NCBI RefSeq assembly: GCF_007827955.1
Contig: NZ_VITR01000003.1
Span: forward strand, 1-64,000
Origin: Nitrospirillum pindoramense
Lineage (GTDB): Bacteria; Pseudomonadota; Alphaproteobacteria; Azospirillales; Azospirillaceae
DNA: 64,000 bases
Direction of reading: 5' to 3'
Below the pieces are notes generated by a model. It worked only from the letters and a program-made list of their open reading frames with translations. It searched no databases and had not been told where the DNA came from. Made by a program: the position numbers and the translations under genes. Position 1 is the first letter of the stretch; each line of letters begins with the position of its first letter. This document shows positions 37,413 to 45,142 of the stretch, piece after piece.

Positions 37413-38366
37413 ATGGCCGCTTCGGAAAGCCGCATGGCGGAGGATCGCAAGATCATCCTGGTGGTGCGCGACACCCGGCTGGATGAATTGATCGCCCGCT
37501 TCAACACCCTGCAACAGGCGCAGTTCTATATTGAGCATTTGGGGGCCGATTTCGGCGACTACCTGGCGGAGCGGGAGCAATACCGCGCCGCCACGCGGCA
37601 GGTGGAAGAGGCGTTGCGCCGCTTCGGCCGGGTGCAGCGGCTGGATCGCCGCTATCTCAGTTCCTTCCTGTTCGGCGTGGACGATGTGGTGGTGGTGCTG
37701 GGCCAGGACGGACTGGTGGCCAATACGCTGAAATACCTGGATGGCCAGCGCGTCGTCGGCGTGAACCCGGATGCCCGGCGCTGGGACGGGGTGTTGCTGC
37801 CGTTCCAGCCCAACGATCTACCCCGCGTGATGGGCGAGGAGATGCGGGCCGGCCGGCCGGTGAAGCACGTCACCATGGCCAAGGCGCAGTTGAATACCGG
37901 TGCCGTCCTCTATGCCGTCAACGACTTGTTCATCGGTCCGCGCAGCCACGCGTCCGCCCGCTACACCCTGACGGTGGGGCAGGTGGCGGAGCGGCAGTCG
38001 TCCAGTGGCATCATCGTCTCCACCGGCATGGGGTCCACCGGTTGGCTGAAAAGCCTGTACGCCGGCTGGGCCGGGGCGGCGGCGGCCATGGGTGTGGCGC
38101 CGCCGGCGGGCACGCTCAATGCCGCCTTTCCCTGGGATGCCGAACGCCTGCACTACTTCGTGAGGGAGCCGTTTCCCAGCCGCACCACGGGCGCCAGCCT
38201 AGTGGCGGGCCCCGTGTCGGCGCAGGTGCCGCTGCAGGTGGTGTCGGAGATGGCCGACAACGGCGTCATCTTCAGCGACGGCATCGAGGCCGACTTCCTG
38301 GAATTCAACGCCGGCACCCATGCCACCATAGGCCTCGCCGAGCGGCGCGGACATCTGGTTGTTTAG
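37413..38366 (+). CDS. NAD-kinase-fold protein with variant motif
   Basis: A 317-residue protein. VVVVLGQDGLVANTLKYL (GQDG at residues 97-100) stands where NAD kinases have GGDGT; NDLFIGPRSHASARY replaces the NE(x)G block; SSGIIVSTGMGSTGW fits the conserved DGxxxSTPTGSTAY strand. N-terminal residues 10-75 lack family identity. It may phosphorylate NAD or a related substrate, or act as a receptor. It forms a probable operon with the SPFH gene under the NrtR-like operators. Confidence 0.75.
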   Translation: MAASESRMAEDRKIILVVRDTRLDELIARFNTLQQAQFYIEHLGADFGDYLAEREQYRAATRQVEEALRRFGRVQRLDRRYLSSFLFGVDDVVVVLGQDGLVANTLKYLDGQRVVGVNPDARRWDGVLLPFQPNDLPRVMGEEMRAGRPVKHVTMAKAQLNTGAVLYAVNDLFIGPRSHASARYTLTVGQVAERQSSSGIIVSTGMGSTGWLKSLYAGWAGAAAAMGVAPPAGTLNAAFPWDAERLHYFVREPFPSRTTGASLVAGPVSAQVPLQVVSEMADNGVIFSDGIEADFLEFNAGTHATIGLAERRGHLVV

Positions 38367-38376
38367 GCTAGCCGAT

Positions 38377-39753
38377 TCAGCGCTTCAGGCTGAGCCAGAC
38401 GTTATGCCCGTCGTGGAAGACGTCAATGTCGACCGTTTCGCCGGCCATCAGGTCCACGGGCCGGCGGGGCAGGTAGAGGCCGGGTTGCCAGCCCGAGGAC
38501 TCGGTGGGGGACAGCGGGCTGTTCTCGAACTCCACCCCGTCCCACAGCTTCAACCAGATCCATTGCAGCAGGCCGACGCAGCGGCCGTCCGCCGTCACCG
38601 GCAGCGACAGGCGCCCGCGCCAGCTCTGCCCCGGCTGCGGATCGGCCAGGTCCACGGTCAGCGCCTGGAAGGGGGCGGACAGTGCCTTGAACGGCACCAC
38701 GCGTTCCAGCCGGACGGAGCGGGGCGCCAGGCGGTTGAAGGCGTCGAGGTCGAAGCCGCACGCCTCCTCCACGAAGAAGGTGCGTTCCATCACCCGGCTT
38801 TCCGCCAGCAGGGCGCGCACCCCGCCGGCCTGGGGGATGATGCGGGCGCCGGTGGCCAGCAGCCGGCCCTTGGCGTCGCGCACCGCCGGCAGCACGCGCT
38901 CCGACAGCAGGTCGCTGGACAGGATTTCCGACACCAGCAGGTCGGCCGGGCGCGGCAGGTCGGCGCCCAGCGTCACGGCGGTGGAAGGCTTGGCGATGAC
39001 GGTGACGCGGTCGGCATAGCCATTGTTGGCGATGATGGTGCGCGCGGTCTCCGCGATCACCGGATCGGCCTCGCAGGTGTAGACATGGGCGGCGCCGGCG
39101 CGGGCGGCCATCATGGCCAGCAGGCCGGAGCCGGTGCCGATTTCCAGGACGATGTCGCCGGGGCGCACGGCGGCGGTGATGGCCGCCTCATAGGCCGCGT
39201 TGCGCTCGATATCGTTCATCATCGGCATATGCCACCGCGGCGTCAGGGCGGTGCGTAGCTTGTTCAGCTGCAATTCGGCCTCGATGAAATCCGGCTTCAG
39301 CTCCAGCGCCATCTCACTGTGCGTCACCGCTTCGGCGATACGGCCCAGGTCGCGCAGGGCCGCCGCCAGGTTGAAGCGGTTGATGGGGTCGTCCGGCTCC
39401 GCCGCCACGGCGCGGGCGAAACTCTCCGCCGCCTCGGTCGCGTGGCCCAGCTTCTGGTGGCACAGGCCGATGTTGAAGTCCCGGCCCCGCCAGGTGGGGT
39501 CCAGGCTGACGGCCTTGCGGAAGGACTCCAGCGCCTCTTTCCAGCGGCCCAAATGCTTGCGCACCGTGCCCAGGTTCCAGTGCACCGCCGACGCCCGCGG
39601 CAGCAGGCGCGCGACCTCGCGGTACGTGGCCTCCGCCTCCGCCCAGCGGCCCTGGTTCTGGTGTTCCACCCCCTGGGCGAACAGCTCTTCGGCGGGGCCA
39701 GTGGGGGTTTGGGCGGGGGCTTTGGGGGCGGACGGTTTGGGGGGCTTGGCCAT
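38377..39753 (-). CDS. TPR-protein arginine methyltransferase fusion
   Basis: A 458-residue protein. Residues about 20-165 are four TPR repeats. The rest follows the PRMT order: HMPMMNDIERNAAY (like HxxMLxDxxRtxaY), motif I LEIGTGSGLLA, the acidic end of beta2 TCEAD, the double-E loop SEILSSDLLSE with Glu276 and Glu285 at the PRMT spacing of nine, and SSGWQPGLYLP near the THW loop. PRMTs are common in eukaryotes and rarer in bacteria. The substrate is unknown. Confidence 0.75.
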   Translation of the reverse strand: MAKPPKPSAPKAPAQTPTGPAEELFAQGVEHQNQGRWAEAEATYREVARLLPRASAVHWNLGTVRKHLGRWKEALESFRKAVSLDPTWRGRDFNIGLCHQKLGHATEAAESFARAVAAEPDDPINRFNLAAALRDLGRIAEAVTHSEMALELKPDFIEAELQLNKLRTALTPRWHMPMMNDIERNAAYEAAITAAVRPGDIVLEIGTGSGLLAMMAARAGAAHVYTCEADPVIAETARTIIANNGYADRVTVIAKPSTAVTLGADLPRPADLLVSEILSSDLLSERVLPAVRDAKGRLLATGARIIPQAGGVRALLAESRVMERTFFVEEACGFDLDAFNRLAPRSVRLERVVPFKALSAPFQALTVDLADPQPGQSWRGRLSLPVTADGRCVGLLQWIWLKLWDGVEFENSPLSPTESSGWQPGLYLPRRPVDLMAGETVDIDVFHDGHNVWLSLKR

Positions 39754-39783
39754 GGGGCAGGCAGTTCTTTCAGGGGGACGGGA

Positions 39784-40539
39784 TCAAGGTTTCAGGTTGC
39801 GGCCAAACCGGGTGGTCCAGTCGCCGCCGGGGCAGGTCAGGGCGCTCTCGGCTTTGCAGAAGCTGTTGGTGTAGGCGGTGAACTGGGCCCGGGCGATGAC
39901 CCGGTCCAGCGGCACGAAACCCAGGTCGGGGTAGGGAAAGCGGCTGTCCTGGCTGTTGTCGCGGTTGTCGCCCATCAGGAAGACGCGATCGGCGGGCACG
40001 GTGTACACGCCGGTGTTGTCGGCGGGGCCATCGTCACCGCGCTGCAGGATGGCATGACGGGCGACACGCCCGTCCGTGGCCGGCAGATCCTCCACATACT
40101 CGGTCACATGGATGGTGCGTCCATGGTCGTCGCGATAGTCGTAGGCGCCGCTTTCATGGCGGTCGACCACCTGGCCGTTCAGCACCAGCCGGCCATGCAC
40201 CAGCTGCACCGTGTCCCCCGGCAGGCCGATCACCCGCTTCACCAGGGCGTCCGGCGCGCCTTCCGGTTTCAGCACCACGATGTCGCCCCGCTGCGGCAAC
40301 TGGCCCAGGACGCGGCCGTCGACGGTGGGGATGAAGCCCTCCGGCAGGGTGATGTCCGGCGAATGCCGGCTGTAGCCATAGGCGTACTTGGCGGCGACGA
40401 AGTGATCCCCCACGGCCAGCGTGGGCAGCATGCTTTCGGAGGGGACGTAATAGCTGCCGAAGGCGAACGCCCGGAAGGATAGAACGCAGACGGCCCAAAT
40501 CAGGATGAATCGGCCCCAGTCCACTATCGCGCGTCGCAT
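39784..40539 (-). CDS. lepB: Signal peptidase I
   Basis: A 251-residue membrane protease that removes signal peptides. One N-terminal hydrophobic segment (about residues 8-28), then the nucleophile Ser36 in PSESMLPT and the general base Lys101 in VKRVIGLPGD; box E MGDNRDNSQDSR is intact. Length and motifs fit. Confidence 0.95.
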   Translation of the reverse strand: MRRAIVDWGRFILIWAVCVLSFRAFAFGSYYVPSESMLPTLAVGDHFVAAKYAYGYSRHSPDITLPEGFIPTVDGRVLGQLPQRGDIVVLKPEGAPDALVKRVIGLPGDTVQLVHGRLVLNGQVVDRHESGAYDYRDDHGRTIHVTEYVEDLPATDGRVARHAILQRGDDGPADNTGVYTVPADRVFLMGDNRDNSQDSRFPYPDLGFVPLDRVIARAQFTAYTNSFCKAESALTCPGGDWTTRFGRNLKP

Positions 40540-40703
40540 CGTTCCACTTCCTCCCGTCCTACATCATGGGGCCGGCCCCACCGGCTGCCGCCGGCGATGA
40601 TGCCGAAGGGCGGCCGGCCTTGTCCATCGCGCCTTGGCCATTGGCAGGCGGCGGCGGTTCGCTCTATACCGCCGTCAGCGCGTTCCGTACCGATGGAAGC
40701 CCC

Positions 40704-41021
40704 ATGCCCCCGTCCGCCATTCCGACCCTCGATCCGCCCGTCGATCGCGTCGCGACCCACGTCATTCTGCACGGCCGGGTGCAGGGGGTCTTCTACCGCA
40801 ATTGGACGGTGGAGCAGGCGCTGGAACTGGGTCTGGATGGATGGGTTCGCAACCGGAACGATGGCACGGTGGAGGCGTTGTTCGCCGGACCGTCGACTGC
40901 TGTGGCGGAGATGGTGTCCCGATGCCACCAGGGCCCGCCCCATGCCGTGGTGACGGCCGTCGTGACCACCCCGGGCACCGATCCTGGCGCCACCGGCTTC
41001 CACAAGCTGCCGACGGTTTAG
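40704..41021 (+). CDS. acyP: Acylphosphatase
   Basis: A 105-residue protein that hydrolyses acyl phosphates. HGRVQGVFYRNW holds the catalytic Arg32 and GWVRNRNDGTVEALF holds Asn50. ATG 40704 is the start giving family length with a short extension; an in-frame start at 40566 adds 46 Ala/Gly-rich residues with no conservation. Confidence 0.92.
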   Translation: MPPSAIPTLDPPVDRVATHVILHGRVQGVFYRNWTVEQALELGLDGWVRNRNDGTVEALFAGPSTAVAEMVSRCHQGPPHAVVTAVVTTPGTDPGATGFHKLPTV

Positions 41022-41026
41022 ACTGG

Positions 41027-41067
41027 AAAAGAGAAAAGGCCGCGCGTCCTTCAGAACACGCGGCCTT
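41027..41067 (-). terminator. Terminator of ctrA
   Basis: Read on the minus strand, a 9-bp perfect stem (41059-41067 with 41036-41044; arms AAGGCCGCG and CGCGGCCTT) is followed by a TTTTCTCTTTT run. It lies just after the ctrA stop and towards the acyP stop, so it also separates the convergent acyP. Confidence 0.8.
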
Positions 41068-41092
41068 ACTGGTTCGGCGCCCTGACCACGGG

Positions 41093-41797
41093 TCAGCTGG
41101 CGGCCTGCTGCTGCCGTGCCTCGTTGGGATCACGCAGGACATAGCCGCGGCCCCACACGGTCTCGATGTAATTGCTGCCGTCCGTCGCCTGCGCCAGCTT
41201 CTTGCGCAGCTTGCAGACGAAGACGTCGATGATCTTCAGCTCCGGCTCATCCATGCCGCCGTAGAGATGGTTCAGGAACATCTCCTTGGTCAGGGTCGTG
41301 CCCTTGCGCAGGGACAACAGTTCCAGGATGCCGTATTCCTTGCCCGTCAGGTGCAGGGGCTGGCCCGCGACCTCCACCGAGCGGGTATCGAGGTTGACGG
41401 TCAGCGCGCCGGTGCGGATGACGCTTTCCGAGTGGCCCTTGCTGCGGCGGACGATGGCCTGCATGCGGGCCAGCAGTTCGCGCTTGTCGAAGGGCTTGGT
41501 CAGATAGTCATCGGCGCCGAAACCCAGGCCCTTCAGCTTGGCGTCCAGTTCCGTCAGGCCCGACAGGATCAGGATGGGCGTGGTGACGCGGGCCGAGCGG
41601 AGGCGGCGCAGCACCTCATACCCGTCGATGTCCGGCAGCATCAGATCCAGAATGATGATGTCGTAGTCATACAGCTTGCCGATCTCCAGGCCATCTTCGC
41701 CGAGATCGGTTATGTCGACGATGAAACCTTCGGATTTGAGCATCAATTGGATGCTCTTGGCCATCGACGGATCGTCTTCTACGACCAGCACTCTCAT
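41093..41797 (-). CDS. ctrA: Response regulator CtrA
   Basis: A 234-residue OmpR/PhoB-type regulator. Receiver: Asp8/Asp9 (VEDDP), the phosphoacceptor Asp51 in IIILDLMLP, Thr in ILSG and Lys in TKPFDKREL; winged helix: [12 protein letters not shown] and [11 protein letters not shown]. It matches CtrA, which controls cell cycle and, in Rhodospirillales, motility. The C-terminus is Gln/Ala-rich. The 205-bp upstream gap has a TTAACC half-site on its strand near 41865, a possible autoregulatory site. Confidence 0.92.
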   Translation of the reverse strand: MRVLVVEDDPSMAKSIQLMLKSEGFIVDITDLGEDGLEIGKLYDYDIIILDLMLPDIDGYEVLRRLRSARVTTPILILSGLTELDAKLKGLGFGADDYLTKPFDKRELLARMQAIVRRSKGHSESVIRTGALTVNLDTRSVEVAGQPLHLTGKEYGILELLSLRKGTTLTKEMFLNHLYGGMDEPELKIIDVFVCKLRKKLAQATDGSNYIETVWGRGYVLRDPNEARQQQAAS

Positions 41798-42002
41798 AGG
41801 CTTCTTCCTTGAAAGGGGTGTAGTCTCAAGGGAGCGGAAACATCCACTGCCGACTAGGTTAACAGATGCTGCGACATTATGCTACGCGAGTAAGGCTATC
41901 CTTTAGCTAACTCATCCGTTGTGGACGCAACCGGCGGGTGCATCCGGCCGCACAGCCGAAGCGCGCGGCTAAGATATTGTCTTTAAAGGGTTCAAGGGCT
42001 CG

Positions 42003-43349
42003 ATGGCCATGATCTATGATCCCAGTGTCCTGATCCCGGAGATCGAGGCGCTGCCCCCGTTCAAGATTTTCGGGCGCGTCAGCTCGGTCCTGGGCATGCT
42101 GGTGGAGGTCGGCGGGGTCGAGCGCCGGCTGTCCATCGGCGGACGGTGCCGAGTCATCTCCCGCGGCGGCCGCCCGGTGCCCTGCGAGGTGGTGGGATTC
42201 CGCAATGGCAAGGCCCTGCTGCTGCCCTATGGCACGCTGGAGGATATCGGCCTGGGCTGCAGGGCTGAGGTGACGGAGGGCCAGCCCGAGATCCACCCCA
42301 CCCCCGCCTGGCTGGGCCGGGTGATCAACGCCCTGGGCGAGCCGCTGGACGGCAAGGGCCCCTTGCCCATGGGGCCGGTGGGCAACCCCATCAAGGCGGC
42401 GCCCCCCCAGGCCAGCACGCGAAAGCGGGTGGGGGCGAAGATCGATTTGGGCGTGCGGTCCATCAACACCTTCCTGTCCTGCTGCCGGGGGCAGCGCATG
42501 GGCATCTTCGCCGGTTCCGGCGTGGGCAAGTCGGTGCTGATGTCCATGCTGGCGCGCTACACTGCCGCGTCCGTCACCGTCATCGGCCTGATCGGCGAGC
42601 GCGGCCGCGAGGTGCAGGAGTTCATCGAGGACGACCTGGGGGAGGAGGGCTTGGCCCGCAGCGTGGTGGTGGTGGCCACCAGCGACGAGCCGCCGCTGAT
42701 GCGCCGCCAGGCGGCCTACATGACCTTCGCGGTGGCGGAGCATTTCCGCGACCAGGGCCAGGACGTGCTGTGCATGATGGACAGCGTCACCCGCTTCGCC
42801 ATGGCCCAGCGCGAGATCGGCCTGTCCGCCGGTGAGCCGCCGACCACCAAGGGCTATCCCCCCACGGTGTTCGCCGAGCTGCCGCGCCTGCTGGAGCGGG
42901 CGGGCCCGGGGGCGGGCGATGGCACCATCACCGGCCTGTTCACCGTGCTGGTGGATGGCGACGACCATAACGAGCCCATCGCCGACGCCGTGCGCGGCAT
43001 TCTGGACGGCCACATCGTCATGGAACGCCGCATCGGCGAGCGCGGGCGCTATCCCGCCATCAACATCCTGCGCAGCGTCTCGCGCACCATGCCCGACTGC
43101 AACACGGATGAGGAAAACGCGCTGGTCACCGCCGCGCGCCGCCTGATGTCGTCCTACAGCGACATGGAGGAGATGATCCGCCTGGGCGCCTATCGCCGGG
43201 GCAGCGACCCCCAGGTGGACCGCGCCATCGAGCTGAACCCCCATATCGAGGGCTTCCTGCGCCAGGGTCGGCATGAGCGCAGCGACCTCGCCACCGGCTA
43301 CGCCCAGCTGCAGGCCATCCTCAACGGCGCCCCCTGGCCGGTGGGATAA
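42003..43349 (+). CDS. fliI: Flagellum-specific ATPase FliI
   Basis: A 448-residue ATPase of the flagellar type III export apparatus. The Walker A AGSGVGKS lies at residues 170-177, the Walker B region [12 protein letters not shown] follows, and [18 protein letters not shown] is typical. It works with FliH (55396-56106) and FliJ. The gene is divergent from ctrA. The in-frame Met at residue 3 is also possible. Confidence 0.95.
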   Translation: MAMIYDPSVLIPEIEALPPFKIFGRVSSVLGMLVEVGGVERRLSIGGRCRVISRGGRPVPCEVVGFRNGKALLLPYGTLEDIGLGCRAEVTEGQPEIHPTPAWLGRVINALGEPLDGKGPLPMGPVGNPIKAAPPQASTRKRVGAKIDLGVRSINTFLSCCRGQRMGIFAGSGVGKSVLMSMLARYTAASVTVIGLIGERGREVQEFIEDDLGEEGLARSVVVVATSDEPPLMRRQAAYMTFAVAEHFRDQGQDVLCMMDSVTRFAMAQREIGLSAGEPPTTKGYPPTVFAELPRLLERAGPGAGDGTITGLFTVLVDGDDHNEPIADAVRGILDGHIVMERRIGERGRYPAINILRSVSRTMPDCNTDEENALVTAARRLMSSYSDMEEMIRLGAYRRGSDPQVDRAIELNPHIEGFLRQGRHERSDLATGYAQLQAILNGAPWPVG

Positions 43350-43365
43350 GGCCTCCGGTTAAGCC

Positions 43366-43803
43366 ATGAAAAGCCTGAAGACCCTGATCCGGCTGCACAA
43401 GAACGAGGTGGATGAGAAACGTCGCCACCTGACCCAGCTGCGCGAGCACGACGACCAACTGACCCTGCGCCGCCAGCAGTTCGAGGCGCAGGTGGAGATG
43501 GAGCGTCAGCTGTCCGGCACCTCCGTCGACATGGCGGTGGCCTTCGCCAACTTCCTTCCCCAGATCAAGCTGCAACGCAACGCCCTGGAACAGGCGCGCC
43601 AGCAATTGCTGATCGCCATCCACCGGGCGGAGGAGGATCTGGCCCAGGCCTTCCAGGAGCTGAAGCGCTTCGAGCTGGCGGAGGAGGAGCGCATCCGCAA
43701 GGAGAAGGCGGAACTGGCCCGCAAGGAGGCCATGATGCTGGACGAGATCGCCGCCCAACGCCACCTGCGCCAGCAGGAAGAGGGCGGGACGGGTGAGGAG
43801 TAG
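43366..43803 (+). CDS. fliJ: Flagellar export protein FliJ
   Basis: A 145-residue, almost entirely charged helical coiled-coil protein that follows fliI by 16 bases, the usual place of FliJ. KTLIRLHKNEVDEKRRHLTQ at the N-terminus and the many Gln/Glu/Arg repeats fit. FliJ helps export chaperone cycling. Sequence identity in this family is low, so position matters. Confidence 0.75.
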   Translation: MKSLKTLIRLHKNEVDEKRRHLTQLREHDDQLTLRRQQFEAQVEMERQLSGTSVDMAVAFANFLPQIKLQRNALEQARQQLLIAIHRAEEDLAQAFQELKRFELAEEERIRKEKAELARKEAMMLDEIAAQRHLRQQEEGGTGEE

Positions 43804-43811
43804 GGGACGGC

Positions 43812-44195
43812 ATGCGTATTTTCCGCCCCCTCTTGCTTCTGCCGTTGGCGCTGGCGGCTCTCGCCCAGGCCAAGCCCACCTCCTTCGTCATCAAGAGCGT
43901 GCACGTCGACCAGGCCGGCATCTGGCGGGAAAAATCGGACGGCGGGGACAGCTGCGCCCGTTTCCACCTCAGCGACAAGGCGGCCACGCGCTGGTTCCAT
44001 AAAGCCAAGGAAGTGACGGAGCGCGCCTGGCGGGAGGAACTGGACTGGACCCCCTGCTTTGCCACCGGCACGCTGACCACGTCGGACGGCAAGACTTACG
44101 CCTGGGACCTGGACCGCTCCGGCCGGGGCCAAGTCAAGATTTCCGACACCGTTTCGACGTTCCTGTCGGGGCCGGAGCTGCCCTTCGCCAAGTAG
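43812..44195 (+). CDS. Secreted small protein of unknown function
   Basis: A 127-residue protein with a signal peptide (RPLLLLPLALAALAQA) and a beta-rich mature part with two cysteines (in GGDSCARFHL and WTPCFATG) that could form a disulfide. It follows fliJ by eight bases in the same direction, so it may be co-transcribed. No family is recognised. Confidence 0.6.
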   Translation: MRIFRPLLLLPLALAALAQAKPTSFVIKSVHVDQAGIWREKSDGGDSCARFHLSDKAATRWFHKAKEVTERAWREELDWTPCFATGTLTTSDGKTYAWDLDRSGRGQVKISDTVSTFLSGPELPFAK

Positions 44196-44209
44196 CCCTC
44201 AGATGGGCA

Positions 44210-45037
44210 TCAGTTGAAATCGTCGGGATGGGGGCCCAGCCGGCCGCGTGGATCGTCCAGGCCGGCGATACGGGCCATGTCGGCCTCGTCCAGGCGGAAG
44301 TCGAACACGGCGATGTTCTCGCGGATGCGATGGGGGGTGGCCGATTTCGGAATGACCCCCAGCCCAAGGTCGAGATGCCAGCGAATGACGATCTGGGCCA
44401 CCGTCCGGTCATGCTTGCGCGCGATCTCCGTCAGCACCGGATGGTCTAGCAGCGTGCCCTGGCCCAGGGGGCTCCAGGACTGGGTGATGATGCCGTGGGC
44501 CTCATGGAAGGCGCGCAGTTCGCGTTGCTGGAACCGGGGATGCAGTTCGATCTGGTTCACCGCCGGCACCACGCCCGTATCGTCGATCAGCCGGGCCAAT
44601 TGCGGGGCGGTGAAATTCGACACGCCGATGGATCGGGCCTTGCCCGTCTCCCGCAGGGCGATCAGCGCCCGCCAGGTTTCGGCGTAGCGACCCCGCGCGG
44701 GTGTCGGCCAATGGATCAGGTAAAGGTCCACGGCCGGCAGGCCCAGCCGTCCCAGGCTGTGGTCCAACGACAGTGCCGGCGCCTCGCTGCCATGGCTGTC
44801 GTTCCACAGCTTGGTGGTGATGAAAATCCGGCTGGCGGGTATGCCGGTGCTGCGCACCCCCCGGCCCACGCCGCCCTCATTCCGGTAAATGGAGGCCGTA
44901 TCCACCAAACGGTATCCCGCCTCCACCGCCGTCGCCACGACCGGGGCGGCTTGGCTGTCCATCGTTTGCCATACGCCCAGGCCCAGTTGGGGCATGACGC
45001 GGCCATCGTTCAGGGTAAGGGTGGGCTGCTCGGCCAT
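44210..45037 (-). CDS. Aldo/keto reductase
   Basis: A 275-residue NADPH-dependent oxidoreductase. The tetrad is complete: Asp46, Tyr51 (in DTASIYRNEGGVG), Lys76 (TTKLW) and His109 (YLIHWP). PKSATPHRIRENI is the cofactor-binding stretch. It resembles 2,5-diketo-gluconate-reductase-type AKRs; substrate unknown. ATG 45037 gives the family N-terminus; an in-frame ATG at 45079 is less likely. It breaks the flagellar cluster. Confidence 0.9.
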   Translation of the reverse strand: MAEQPTLTLNDGRVMPQLGLGVWQTMDSQAAPVVATAVEAGYRLVDTASIYRNEGGVGRGVRSTGIPASRIFITTKLWNDSHGSEAPALSLDHSLGRLGLPAVDLYLIHWPTPARGRYAETWRALIALRETGKARSIGVSNFTAPQLARLIDDTGVVPAVNQIELHPRFQQRELRAFHEAHGIITQSWSPLGQGTLLDHPVLTEIARKHDRTVAQIVIRWHLDLGLGVIPKSATPHRIRENIAVFDFRLDEADMARIAGLDDPRGRLGPHPDDFN

Positions 45038-45142
45038 GGCGGGTTCCGCTTGCTGCGCGCGCACGCTGATGCCAACCAAGATGGGACGCCGCGGGCCGCC
45101 GGCAAGGGTGCCAGATCCGTGCCGTGCCAGATCTGGGCCGTG

